Shown here: positions 33,812 to 42,844 of the stretch, one piece after another
Layout: each line of letters opens with the position of its first letter
How positions within the stretch are numbered: the first letter of the stretch is position 1
From: GCA-2861595 sp035526335
GTDB taxonomy: Bacteria; Actinomycetota; Acidimicrobiia; Acidimicrobiales; GCA-2861595
DNA length: 64,000 bases
Assembly (NCBI GenBank): GCA_035526335.1
Contig: DATLCN010000017.1
Span: forward strand, 4,956-68,955
Direction: 5' to 3'
Translations under genes and position numbers: made by a program
Notes under the pieces: generated by a model
The model's database searches: none
Seen by the model: the letters and a program-made list of their open reading frames with translations, nothing else
What the model was told of the DNA's origin: nothing

Positions 33812-35518
33812 ATGAGTCCGGTTCCGACGTATGGGACATCGAGGGTCAGGACCGGGACCGAAATCCGCATCTACCGCGACATCTTGCGGCGCCATCGCCT
33901 CCTGATCGTAGCGGCCCCTGTGATCGCGGCCGCTCTGGCGGCGCTGGTCACCACCATCATGACGCCGGTCTATACGGCCAGGGCGAAGGTGTTGCTCAGA
34001 CCGGGGGACCCGGCCGAGGAGCTCTACACGGACCGCTCCGCGGGGCGTCCCGCGGTTGATTCCGACCGTTACGTCTCCGCCCACCTCGACATCGTCGAAA
34101 GCAGGCCGGTGGCCAGGGAAGCGTCGCGTCTGGTGGGTGGATCCGTCGATCAGCTGCTCCGTAAGGTCTGGGCGACACAGTCCCGCGGGACGGACGTGAT
34201 AGCGATCGCCGCCCGGGACGCCGACCCGGCGAGGGCGGCCGAGATCGCCAACGCCTTCTCCCGCTCCTACATCGAAAACCGCCGGACTGCGGCAGTCGCC
34301 GGCCTGGAGCGTGCGTCGGAGCAGATCGACGTGCGCCTTGGCGAGCTCGAGAAGCTCATGACCGCAACGGCTGCGCCGCCTGCCGGCGAACCTCCGGCTC
34401 CCGCCGTCCAGGCCACCTCGGATGAGTACAAGAGCCTGTCGGCCCGCCGCCAGGAGCTTCTGGTCACCAAGAGCCTCAAGCGGGGTGAAGCCGAGTTGAT
34501 CGCCGAGGCCGAGGTGCCGCTCTCCCCATCGAGCCCCGATCCTCTCAGGGACAGTGCCCTCAGCGGGCTTGCCGGTCTGCTGGCCGGCTTGGGTTACGCG
34601 GTCGTGCGTGAGCAACTCGACGACCGGCTCCATTCGCGGGAGCAGGCCGAAGAAGCAGCGCAGCTTCCGGTACTGGCTGAAGTGCCGCTGGACACCGAGA
34701 GCAAGCGTGGTGACATCGCCGCCCACGACCGCCCCGATTGCGGGGTGGCCGAGGCCGCTCGCGGCTTGAGGACGGGATTGACCTTCGTAGGTGTCGATGC
34801 GCCCTTGCGACGCATCGCGGTGACCTCCTCGGGGATAAGCGAAGGCAAGTCGTTCCTGGCGGTGAACCTCGCAGTCGTCTACGCCCAGGCCGGTTACAGG
34901 ACACTTCTCGTCTCGGGAGACCTGCGGCGGCCGTACCTGGACTCGCTCTTTCCCGAGGCGGCCCACGGCCCAGGTCTCTCAGAGGCTGTGGCCGGTTACG
35001 CACAGGAGGCGTCCTCCTCGAACGGAAAGGCGCTGGCGCCAGACGATCGGGCCGCGGCCCTGGGTATACGTCCGACCCGGGTGGAAGGCCTCTTCTTCCT
35101 CCCGGCCGGCCGGCTTCCCCCCAACCCCGCTGAACTACTCGGATCGAAGCGCGCCGCTCAGCTCTTCGAGGCGCTTTCCCTCTTCGCTGACGTGGTCGTG
35201 GTCGATACTCCACCCGTTCTCGTGACCGACGCCGCGGTGATGGCTTCTAACATGGACGGTGTCCTGCTCCTGGCGGTCCCCGGACAGACGAAGCGAGACG
35301 CCCTGGCGCTTGCCACCAACACCATCTCCAGCAGCCGCGCCCGGCTGCTGGGAGTCGTGCTCAACAAGGTCAAGGGGCAGCAGACTCCCTATTACGGCTC
35401 CCCACAGACGGCGGCCCACGCCCCTGTCGCCTCTGGTTCACGGCGATCCAGGCGGCGAGCCGCACGACGAGGGGCGGATGCACCAGCGCCGGGGGATGTC
35501 AGGGTTGGCTCTCGCTGA
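33812..35518 (+). CDS. Wzz/BY-kinase-like exopolysaccharide chain-length protein (second copy)
   Basis: A 568-residue paralogue of the divergent neighbour, with the same layout: TM1 near residue 30-50, Wzz loop with coiled coil (IDVRLGELEKLM), TM2 near 255, then the ATPase. Walker A is SEGKSFLAVNLA, Walker A' is SGDLRRPYL, Walker B is the canonical VVVVDTPPVLVTDA. The C-terminus contains a YY pair (QQTPYYG) and an Arg-rich tail. The start is uncertain: ATG 33812 gives a short cytoplasmic N-terminus, while the frame is open far upstream without plausible start signals. The 3' end overlaps the polymerase gene by about 40 bp. Confidence 0.85.
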   Translation: MSPVPTYGTSRVRTGTEIRIYRDILRRHRLLIVAAPVIAAALAALVTTIMTPVYTARAKVLLRPGDPAEELYTDRSAGRPAVDSDRYVSAHLDIVESRPVAREASRLVGGSVDQLLRKVWATQSRGTDVIAIAARDADPARAAEIANAFSRSYIENRRTAAVAGLERASEQIDVRLGELEKLMTATAAPPAGEPPAPAVQATSDEYKSLSARRQELLVTKSLKRGEAELIAEAEVPLSPSSPDPLRDSALSGLAGLLAGLGYAVVREQLDDRLHSREQAEEAAQLPVLAEVPLDTESKRGDIAAHDRPDCGVAEAARGLRTGLTFVGVDAPLRRIAVTSSGISEGKSFLAVNLAVVYAQAGYRTLLVSGDLRRPYLDSLFPEAAHGPGLSEAVAGYAQEASSSNGKALAPDDRAAALGIRPTRVEGLFFLPAGRLPPNPAELLGSKRAAQLFEALSLFADVVVVDTPPVLVTDAAVMASNMDGVLLLAVPGQTKRDALALATNTISSSRARLLGVVLNKVKGQQTPYYGSPQTAAHAPVASGSRRSRRRAARRGADAPAPGDVRVGSR

Positions 35519-36908
35519 GGTCCGGCCGGCGGTCCGGGAGTTGGCGGTGGCGGTGGCGGTCGGCTCCGCCGGCGCCGGCTTCGTGATCCTCTACCGGCAG
35601 TTGTCCGTGGTGGCTGTTCTGGCCCTGGTGGCTGTACCGGTAATTGCGCTGACCGGAGTCGCGCTCGCTGCAAGCTCGGGTCGTCTGGCCGTCGCCGCTT
35701 GGGCAGTCGCGGCCTTCACGGTGCCTTTGAATGGAGTCCGCGTCTCGATCCTGACCCTGAGCGACGTCCTTCTCATTGTCGCCGTCGCTGTCACCCTGCC
35801 CTCGTTGGCAGCAGACTCCCGAACCCGTACCGCCGGTGTCAGTCGGGGAGTCTTCGCCGGACTCGGCGCCATCGCCTTTGGTGGCGTCATCGGCACCCTG
35901 TTCGCCGCCGATGCGGGCGCAAGCCTGCTCACCATGAGCAAGTTCGTTCTCGCCTCGGCGGGGTCGGTCCTTGCCGTGATGCTCTGGGCTCCCAGCCAGG
36001 AGAGGATCCGCTGGTTCTGCCACCTGTGGCTGCTCGGCGCAGTGTTCAACGCCGTCTGGGCCATCTTCATCGGCCGAACCCCCGGGGCCAGGCCGGCGGG
36101 GCTGTCGACGCACCCCAATCACCTGGCCATGGTGTGCGTGCTCGGAGTGGGTCTGGCCCTGGGCCTTGCTCTCACCGGTCGACGGCCGCTTCGCGGCCTT
36201 GCGCTGGCCGCTCTCCTGCCGCTGTCGGTGGCCCTGGTGCTGTCCGGCTCACGCGCCGCCGTGGTGGGCTGCGCCGTCGTAGTGCCGTCAGTTGCCGTGC
36301 TGGCCCGCCGTGTTCAGCTGGCCATCCGGGCCTTGTTCGCAGTGGGCGTGTTCGCCCTCGCCGTGCTGGCCGGCTTCATCCGTCTTCCTGAGGAAACAGG
36401 GCTGCGCCGGATCATCGGCGATCCGACCACGATCGCGAGTGACGCTGAACGGGCCGAGCACCTGTCCCAGAGTCTGGACCGATTGAACGATCATCCTCTG
36501 ACCGGCGAGGGCTTCCAGTTCGCCCAGGAGGCGCACAACATCTACCTGCAGGTGGCCGTCGCCGCCGGACCTTTGGGAGTGTTGGGTCTGTTCCTCATCG
36601 CCGGCGCGATGCTGCGCGCCAGCCGAGGAGGCCTTCATGCCCGTGCTGGTCCGGTGTCAGGCGATCAGGCGCTGCTCGCCGGCCTCGGCGGCGGCTACGC
36701 GGGATACCTCGTGGCCGGCGCGTTCCAGAACGTCCTGTGGGACCGCTATCTCTGGTTCTACGTCGCCGCCGCGGTCGTCCTGGCCCAGACAGCGGCAACA
36801 GAGACTCACGAAGCGGGCCTTGCTCCTCAGAACGCGGAGGTGGACGGCCACCTCTTAGTGGGCCGTGTTCATCGGGCCTCGTCCGGGTCGGAACGATCTG
36901 GTCTCTGA
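35478..36908 (+). CDS. O-antigen ligase/polymerase family membrane protein (Wzy-like)
   Basis: A 476-residue protein with about 11-12 hydrophobic segments. The Wzy_C-type motifs are visible: STHPNHLAM near 210, VLSGSRAAVVG near 258, and the loop AHNIYLQVAVAAGPLGVLG near 350. Such proteins polymerise or ligate lipid-linked oligosaccharides at the outer face of the membrane. ATG 35478 has GAGG upstream and overlaps the end of the kinase-like gene; ATG 35496 is an alternative. The 3' end overlaps the convergent flippase gene by 40 bp. Confidence 0.85.
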   Translation: MHQRRGMSGLALAEVRPAVRELAVAVAVGSAGAGFVILYRQLSVVAVLALVAVPVIALTGVALAASSGRLAVAAWAVAAFTVPLNGVRVSILTLSDVLLIVAVAVTLPSLAADSRTRTAGVSRGVFAGLGAIAFGGVIGTLFAADAGASLLTMSKFVLASAGSVLAVMLWAPSQERIRWFCHLWLLGAVFNAVWAIFIGRTPGARPAGLSTHPNHLAMVCVLGVGLALGLALTGRRPLRGLALAALLPLSVALVLSGSRAAVVGCAVVVPSVAVLARRVQLAIRALFAVGVFALAVLAGFIRLPEETGLRRIIGDPTTIASDAERAEHLSQSLDRLNDHPLTGEGFQFAQEAHNIYLQVAVAAGPLGVLGLFLIAGAMLRASRGGLHARAGPVSGDQALLAGLGGGYAGYLVAGAFQNVLWDRYLWFYVAAAVVLAQTAATETHEAGLAPQNAEVDGHLLVGRVHRASSGSERSGL

Positions 36909-38179
36909 GCGGCCGGAGGGGAATTGAGCTCTTGCTCGAACTGGCGCCACCAGATCACGGCGCCAACCCACGTCGCCAACGCCAGCCCTACGGCAAAGGC
37001 CTTCGGGCCCTTGGCCGCGGCCGCGAGCGGAGCGGCCAGGACGACGGGCAGACCGTACAGCCGCGCCCTCAGGCTGGCCTGAGCCGCCGCCAGTGATCGA
37101 AGTCCGGCGATGGCGCCCGCCGCCGCGCCGCCGCCGAGCACCGCCAGGCCCACCGGCACCAGCAGCTCACGGGAGGGCCCCCAGTTGTCCCCGAAGAAAT
37201 GGTGGCCCGCAGACACGGGCAGGGCGAGGCCCAGGAAGAGCCAGCAGGCACCGGCGACCATGAGCGCGCCGGAGGCCAGCGCCATCAGCCGTCGAAGCTG
37301 CCGTGGTTCGGTCCGCAGCCGGCTTCCCTCGGCCGCCAGGGCCAGGTAGATCCCGCCAAACAGTACGTTGATCGGCCCGAAGAAGACCTGGGCCCCCCGC
37401 ACCGCGCCCAGCGCGGTCAACCCGGCAATGGCTCCGAGGCCCAGCAACGTCGCCTGGCCCGCACCAGTGGCGGCGACGAACTCCGTGGTGTAGCGCCCAC
37501 CGAGATGCCAGTGCTCCGTGACCCACCTGCGGGCCGAGAACACAGCCGGCATCATGGTTGCCTGCCGGCAACCGGCCACGGCAGCCACGGTCCCCGCACC
37601 TCCCCACCACAACACGATGACAACCAGGCCCAGGTGCCCTCCGACTGCGAGCACCACCAACGTCGCCGCCTGCACGACGCACCAGATGGCATCATTGGCC
37701 ACGGCTGCTTCAGGGCGGCCGGCAGCCACGAAGCAGTACCGCCAGGAATCCTGCAGCAAAAGGCCCGGCAGCACCAACGCCAGCGCCGCCAGCGCCCGAC
37801 CGCCCGCGCCGCCGAGGGCTGCTCCCATGACGGCTACGCCGGCGGCGAAAACCACCCCGATCCCGACCGCGGCGCCCGTAGCCGCCCGTATCAGCGGAGC
37901 GATCGTCGCCGGCCTGAGGTTGCTGTACAGACTCACCAGCGGCTCGGTCACCAGCGCCCGGCAACCTCCGAGGACCAGTAGATAGACGGCGAAGGCGAGC
38001 CCGAAAGCCCCGAACGCCTGACGATCGAGCACCCGGGCGGCGACGACGGCGGTGCCGATGTTGGTGGCGCTGGACAACGCCTGGTCGCCGACGGCCCACG
38101 ACACCCGGCCCCACACCCCGCCGGCACGCCGGGCGGGGTTCGGCTCAACGCCGGCGGCGGAGACGTTCACCGGCTTCAT
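36869..38179 (-). CDS. Polysaccharide flippase-like membrane protein (MOP superfamily)
   Basis: A 436-residue protein with about 12 membrane helices and an N-terminal ALSSATNIGTAVVAARVLDRQAFGAF-like helix pair, as in Wzx and oligosaccharide flippases (VAARVLDRQAFGAFGLA here). It would move lipid-linked sugar units across the membrane for the Wzy-type protein. Family assignment rests on topology and this N-terminal pattern. ATG 38179 has no close ribosome site; a GGAGG lies 24 nt upstream. The 183 bp upstream contain no gene. Confidence 0.8.
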   Translation of the reverse strand: MKPVNVSAAGVEPNPARRAGGVWGRVSWAVGDQALSSATNIGTAVVAARVLDRQAFGAFGLAFAVYLLVLGGCRALVTEPLVSLYSNLRPATIAPLIRAATGAAVGIGVVFAAGVAVMGAALGGAGGRALAALALVLPGLLLQDSWRYCFVAAGRPEAAVANDAIWCVVQAATLVVLAVGGHLGLVVIVLWWGGAGTVAAVAGCRQATMMPAVFSARRWVTEHWHLGGRYTTEFVAATGAGQATLLGLGAIAGLTALGAVRGAQVFFGPINVLFGGIYLALAAEGSRLRTEPRQLRRLMALASGALMVAGACWLFLGLALPVSAGHHFFGDNWGPSRELLVPVGLAVLGGGAAAGAIAGLRSLAAAQASLRARLYGLPVVLAAPLAAAAKGPKAFAVGLALATWVGAVIWWRQFEQELNSPPAAQRPDRSDPDEAR

Positions 38180-38362
38180 CGATATCGCCCACCCGCGTTT
38201 CCTCCGGCGCAGGACCCTATTCGGGACTGGCGTCAGTACCCGGCGCCGGTCACCATCAATCGGCCATCTCTGCTCTTTCGCATGGAAGACTCCCCCATTG
38301 TCCGGCGCGGGGCTATCGTCCCGAATTACTACTGCAGGACCGACATGTACGCGTCGCCCGCG

Positions 38363-38575
38363 CTACGGGGAGGCGCACTTCTTTCCGGCGCCCTGCGGCG
38401 GCCCGAGGCCTCGCTCAGGCTGGGGATCACAACGCTCGCCGGGCGGCGTACCCGCTCGCTGGGATGCCACCGCCGGCTGGTGATCCGGAGTGTCGCCGCT
38501 ACCGGGTGACGGCACGAGCGAAACCATGACTGCAACGAGAAGCCCCAACAACAGCATGATGCGACGCCGGTTCAT
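38363..38575 (-). CDS. Small secreted or membrane-anchored protein, 70 aa
   Basis: The N-terminus is a clear signal or anchor segment (MNRRRIMLLLGLLVAVMVSLV), followed by a Pro/Gly/Arg-rich tail without a fold I recognise. ATG 38575 overlaps the stop of the DUF4012 gene (ATGA), which supports translational coupling. The tail composition is unusual and might reflect an out-of-frame end, so only the N-terminus is convincing. Confidence 0.45.
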   Translation of the reverse strand: MNRRRIMLLLGLLVAVMVSLVPSPGSGDTPDHQPAVASQRAGTPPGERCDPQPERGLGPPQGAGKKCASP

Positions 38576-40482
38576 GTGCCCGAGGGTACAACAGAGGCGG
38601 GCGGAGCGCCAGAGCTACCGACATCTGCACCTGCGTCACCCGCCAGCCTCCTCACGATCCACCGGCTGCGCAGGAACCGGACGATCGGGTTCGGGCGCAA
38701 ATCCGCGCTAACCACGAACGACCTCTGTGTGGGGTCGGCCTGCCGGATCCGCCGCCCGACCACGGCGGTGAGCGAGTCCCGAGCCGTCCCTGCCTGACGA
38801 ATCCAGTTCAGCCGGTATCGACCGTCGGGGGCCACCGAATCAGGGAGCAGATAGTCGAAGACCACACGCTGCTCGGCCCTCGGGTGCACGTCGAGAGCCT
38901 GGGAGAAGACGCGGTAGGAGCCATCGTCTGCCCTTCCGTCGTCGCGTTGGCCCGGCCGCGCTGTGAGCAGCTGGGACCGCCGGGGGACGTAGACCCGGAG
39001 GAAGCCGTTGTAATAGGGGTTCAGGTTCTCCTCCGGCGCCGCCTCGTTCCGCACGACCACCTCGAGATGAGCGAGCAGGTCACCGCCATCGCGGCGCACC
39101 CGGTACGTCACCTCCTTCGTCACCCCGAGGTTGGCCTTGCTGGCGGACAGGTTGGCATCGACCAGCATCAGGAAGTCACGGTCAGCAGCGGGAAGGCGGC
39201 CGGACCAAGCGGAGTGCTGCACCACCCCCTGCAGGGCGGGGTCGGCGAACCAGATCTGGATGTCGCCGGCGCCGACCGAGGCGTCGACGGCGCGGGCCAC
39301 GCCGGCGAACTCACCGGCAGGCAGGTCGAACAGGCGGCCGAACACCACGTTGGCCAGCTCGATCAGAAACTTCTTGCGAGGCTCGTCCAGCGGCCGTTTC
39401 AGCTCCACCTCGTAGAGCGACCGCCGCTCGAAGCCCTCCTCGACCACCGGTTCCGGGTAACCGGGCACCTGGAGCGGGCCCATGGCGCCGACCAGGCGGG
39501 CGATGGCGAGCTCCGTGATGGCGACCACGCCATCGACATCACCCCCTCCTTGCCGCTTGAACATCTCCCGGGCGGTCTGGCCCGTGGTGGGGAAATCGGG
39601 CCACCAGTTGACGTTGGACAGCCCCCACCACCGCGGCAACCACGGTTCGAGGTCCCTGGGAGGCTCGAGCCTGGGCTGGGGCTCGGGCAGGTTCTCGGTG
39701 GCGTCGTAGCGCTCGAGGGTGACGTTTCCGGCCGAGAAATGGAGAACGCCGTACGAGCCGACGTACCCGCCGGTGGGCCGCAACTCCAGCGAGTCCTGCG
39801 AGAGCAACAGGAGACGGGTCTCACGCCCCGAAGCGGTGAGGCTGGCGATGACGCCGAGTCCCCGCCGAGCACCTGCGACCTCCTGCCGTCCGCGCTTCAC
39901 CTCCGAAGCCAGCTTCGACGCCAGACGCGATACCGGGGGTAGAGCGGCGCCGGACGGGCCTCTCAAGAACCTGCCTGCCGCCCGCAGGTGCCGTTCAGCC
40001 AAAGCCAGATCCGCTGCTGCCTCTGTGGCGGAAGCATGCAACCCCGCCAGGTCGTGACCGTTCAGGCTGGCAGTGGCCGAAGTGGGCAGCGAAGCACTGA
40101 CCTCGGCCAATGTCATGCCCGCGGCGACCACTTCCACACCCGCCCGTGTGACGTCGACGATCGCCTTCGAGGGACTGCCCAGCAGAGGTACGGCCCGAAA
40201 AGGCCTACCCAGCGGGAATTTGTCGGCTTGCCCGCGGGCGGCTGCAAGCTCCCGGGCGGCACGATCCAGTTCCTTTCGTGCCCCGCTGCCGTCACCTTCG
40301 GCCAGCGACGTCCGGGCCGTGCTGAGGCTGATCTTGGCGATCTCGAGGTGGTGCCTTGCCGATGACAGCTGGGTGACGGCCCAGAGGCCCAGGACGCCGG
40401 TCACGACTGTCGTCAACGTGAGCGTCATCCGCGACGGACCGCGTCGCCGTCGATGGACAACCCCCCGCCCGGACCCGACCAC
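38572..40482 (-). CDS. DUF4012 domain membrane-anchored protein
   Basis: A 636-residue protein with one N-terminal membrane helix after a basic start (TLTTVVTGVLGLWAV), an alpha-helical region rich in Ala (80-190), and a large exported domain with DUF4012 features: ELRPTGGYVGSYGVL, WWPDFPTTGQTAREMF, DGVVAITELAIARLV. DUF4012 proteins occur in actinobacterial polysaccharide loci and their biochemical role is unknown. The start is GTG 40482, 6 nt after TACCTT; an in-frame ATG 18 codons later would still keep the membrane helix. Confidence 0.88.
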   Translation of the reverse strand: MVGSGRGVVHRRRRGPSRMTLTLTTVVTGVLGLWAVTQLSSARHHLEIAKISLSTARTSLAEGDGSGARKELDRAARELAAARGQADKFPLGRPFRAVPLLGSPSKAIVDVTRAGVEVVAAGMTLAEVSASLPTSATASLNGHDLAGLHASATEAAADLALAERHLRAAGRFLRGPSGAALPPVSRLASKLASEVKRGRQEVAGARRGLGVIASLTASGRETRLLLLSQDSLELRPTGGYVGSYGVLHFSAGNVTLERYDATENLPEPQPRLEPPRDLEPWLPRWWGLSNVNWWPDFPTTGQTAREMFKRQGGGDVDGVVAITELAIARLVGAMGPLQVPGYPEPVVEEGFERRSLYEVELKRPLDEPRKKFLIELANVVFGRLFDLPAGEFAGVARAVDASVGAGDIQIWFADPALQGVVQHSAWSGRLPAADRDFLMLVDANLSASKANLGVTKEVTYRVRRDGGDLLAHLEVVVRNEAAPEENLNPYYNGFLRVYVPRRSQLLTARPGQRDDGRADDGSYRVFSQALDVHPRAEQRVVFDYLLPDSVAPDGRYRLNWIRQAGTARDSLTAVVGRRIRQADPTQRSFVVSADLRPNPIVRFLRSRWIVRRLAGDAGADVGSSGAPPASVVPSGT

Positions 40483-40488
40483 TCACCC

Positions 40489-40494
40489 AAGGTA
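40489..40494 (-). promoter_or_regulatory. -10-like box TACCTT before the DUF4012 gene
   Basis: Minus-strand TACCTT-N6-GTG 40482, without a ribosome site. It supports the longer DUF4012 protein. Confidence 0.4.
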
Positions 40495-40640
40495 ACGCAT
40501 CGGGTACGGCCCCTCGCTGAGGACGACAAGGCCCCGGCCACACGACGACCAGGGGTTACCGTACGAACAATGCTCGCTCCATCACGCTCCGGAAAACTGC
40601 CGATGGCGCTGATCCTGACGTTGCGGGTCAGGACGTCCCG

Positions 40641-41723
40641 TTGAGGATCGCCATCCTCTGGAAGCAACTGTCCGGGTACGCCATGGCAAGCTTCCGGGCG
40701 CTTGCCGCTGAGGGTGTCGAGGTGTTCCTGGTCCATCCGTCCGCCAAAGCTGAGGCGCCTTTCGACGATCGCCAAATGGAACACGATTTTCCCGGGTTTT
40801 ACTGGGTCGACAGTCCCGACGAGAGGCGCCTGCGGGCCGAGGTCGCCGCTTTCGGTCCTGACGCGCTGCTCGTCTCGTCGTGGGATGTGAGCGGCTACCG
40901 CCACGTCTCACGGTCGATGAACGGCCGCGCCCTGCGTGTTCTGTGCATGGACAACCAGTGGCTCGGCACAGCCAAGCAATGGGCGGGCCGCCTGGTGTCG
41001 CCCGGACTCATTCGTCCGGCCTATGACGTCGCATTCGTTCCGGCGGAACGGCAGGCGGCGTTCGCCAGGCGGCTGGGGTTTGCGGACGATCGGCTTCTCT
41101 GGGGCCTCTACACCTGTGACCACGACGCGTTCTCGAGAGTGGCCGGCGACTCCGACGCACGCACCCTCTCGCCTCGATTCCTCTTCGCCGGCCGCTTGGC
41201 GCCCGAGAAGGGCGTCGACGTCTTGGCCACCGCCTATCAACGCTATCGGGAGATGACAGAGTCACCGTGGCCGATGACCATCTGCGGCACTGGGCCGCTG
41301 GCCTCTACACTCAGCCTGATCCCGGGCGTCGAGACGCTGGGCTTCGTCCAGCCGGGCGATCTTCCCACAGTGTTCTCCAGGGCGACCTGCCTCGTGCTCC
41401 CATCGACCTTCGAGCCCTGGGGTGTCGTAGTTCACGAGGCCACCGCTGCCGGCCTCTCGGTGATCTGCACGTCCGCCTGTGGCGCCTCGACCCGGCTCGT
41501 GCTCGACGGCTACAACGGGGCCCTGATCGCGCCTGGTGACGCCGGCGGGCTGGCCGGCGCGATGGCGCGCATCGCCGGGGCGGACGCCGAGTCCACGGCC
41601 GAGATGGGCCGGCGCAGCGTGGAGCTGGCGAGACAGTTCACCCCCCAGCGCTGGGCGCGGTACCTGGTCGAGCGGCTTCCTCAACTCCAGGCGGGCTTCG
41701 AAACCAGACGAGCCGAACCGTGA
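40641..41723 (+). CDS. Glycosyltransferase, GT4-like
   Basis: A 360-residue GT-B enzyme. The C-terminal nucleotide-sugar domain has LFAGRLAPEKGVDVL, ICGTGPL, LGFVQPGDLP, and FEPWGVVVHEATAAG with the two conserved Glu residues of GT4 enzymes. The N-terminal acceptor domain is divergent. Donor and acceptor are unknown. The start is TTG 40641 directly at the conserved first strand (RIAILWKQL); there is no strong ribosome site. Its stop overlaps the next glycosyltransferase start. Confidence 0.85.
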   Translation: MRIAILWKQLSGYAMASFRALAAEGVEVFLVHPSAKAEAPFDDRQMEHDFPGFYWVDSPDERRLRAEVAAFGPDALLVSSWDVSGYRHVSRSMNGRALRVLCMDNQWLGTAKQWAGRLVSPGLIRPAYDVAFVPAERQAAFARRLGFADDRLLWGLYTCDHDAFSRVAGDSDARTLSPRFLFAGRLAPEKGVDVLATAYQRYREMTESPWPMTICGTGPLASTLSLIPGVETLGFVQPGDLPTVFSRATCLVLPSTFEPWGVVVHEATAAGLSVICTSACGASTRLVLDGYNGALIAPGDAGGLAGAMARIAGADAESTAEMGRRSVELARQFTPQRWARYLVERLPQLQAGFETRRAEP

Positions 41724-42844
41724 AAGGGCTTCGCATAACCATCAACACCCTGTCGGTCACGATGGGAAACGAAGGGATCCGAACCATGCTCGTCGGCCTC
41801 GTGCCGGCACTCGCACGGGCCGGGCCCGACCACAGGTTCCGCCTGATCTGCAGCCGGGCCAATGTCGGTCTCTTCACCGACGCGGGAGAAGCGGTCGAGC
41901 GAGTGGTCCTCTCCACACGCCGGCGACGGTCGCTGGTGCGGATCTGGCAGGACCAGGCCGTCGTGCCTTGGCTCGTCGCGAGGCGAACGGATGTCCTGTT
42001 CACCCCTTCCAGTGTCGGCAGCATCGCTACGGGCGTCCCGCAAGTGGTGGCGATGCAGACCCTTTTGGCGCTGCCGTCGATCCGCCGGCAAGGCGGTGGC
42101 CGGCTCTCGGCTCCCCATCGCTTCTACTACGGCCCGATCATGCGGCTGTCACACCGCCGGGCGACCGTGGTGACACCTACAACGGAGTACCTCGCCCAGC
42201 AGCTGATCGCGGACACCCGCATACCTTCTGAAAAGGTGGAATCCATACTGTTGGGTATCGAGCCCATGGCATTGAAACCTGCGAAGGACGGGAACTACGC
42301 CCTTGTCGTGGGCACGTTGTGGCCCTACAAGAACGTCGGCACGCTCATCGACGCCCTTGCCATCGCCCGGACGCGTCTGCCCGGGCGGTTCCGGCTGCTC
42401 GTGGCAGGGCGGGACCCCGACGGCCGCCAGATGCCGGCTCTTCGCGCCCGCGCCGCCACCGGCAACGTGGAGCACGAGGTGGAGTTCCTCGGCCACGTGG
42501 AGGGTCCACCTCTCGATGAGCTCTACCGCAACGCCACCGTCGTGGTGTTCCCCTCGCGGCTGGAGGGCTTCGGACTCCCCGCCCTCGAGGCCATGGCGAG
42601 GGGCGTCCCGGTGATCGCCTCCAATCGGACGGCGCTCCCCGAGGTTGTGGGCGACGCCGGCCTTCTGGTCGATCCGGATGATGCCCAGGAGCTGGCGGAC
42701 CGCCTGGCCGAGGTGGCGAGCGATCCCGATCTACGGGAGCGGTTGTCGGCCGCGGGGCGGCGGCGCGCCGACGAGCTGTCCTGGGACCGCGCCGCCAGGT
42801 CCTACATCAGGCTGTTCGAGCGCGTGGCGGCGGGCAAGCCGTGA
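41720..42844 (+). CDS. Glycosyltransferase, GT4-like
   Basis: A 374-residue GT-B enzyme with an N-terminal domain beginning LRITINTLSVTMGNEGI and a C-terminal domain with YALVVGTLWPYKNVGTL, FLGHVEGPPLDELY, and EGFGLPALEAMARGVPV (the E-x7-E motif), then GLLVDPDD. It resembles mannosyl- or rhamnosyltransferases of the family; exact donor unknown. GTG 41720 overlaps the upstream stop (GTGA), and the same arrangement joins it to the FkbM gene. Confidence 0.88.
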   Translation: MKGLRITINTLSVTMGNEGIRTMLVGLVPALARAGPDHRFRLICSRANVGLFTDAGEAVERVVLSTRRRRSLVRIWQDQAVVPWLVARRTDVLFTPSSVGSIATGVPQVVAMQTLLALPSIRRQGGGRLSAPHRFYYGPIMRLSHRRATVVTPTTEYLAQQLIADTRIPSEKVESILLGIEPMALKPAKDGNYALVVGTLWPYKNVGTLIDALAIARTRLPGRFRLLVAGRDPDGRQMPALRARAATGNVEHEVEFLGHVEGPPLDELYRNATVVVFPSRLEGFGLPALEAMARGVPVIASNRTALPEVVGDAGLLVDPDDAQELADRLAEVASDPDLRERLSAAGRRRADELSWDRAARSYIRLFERVAAGKP

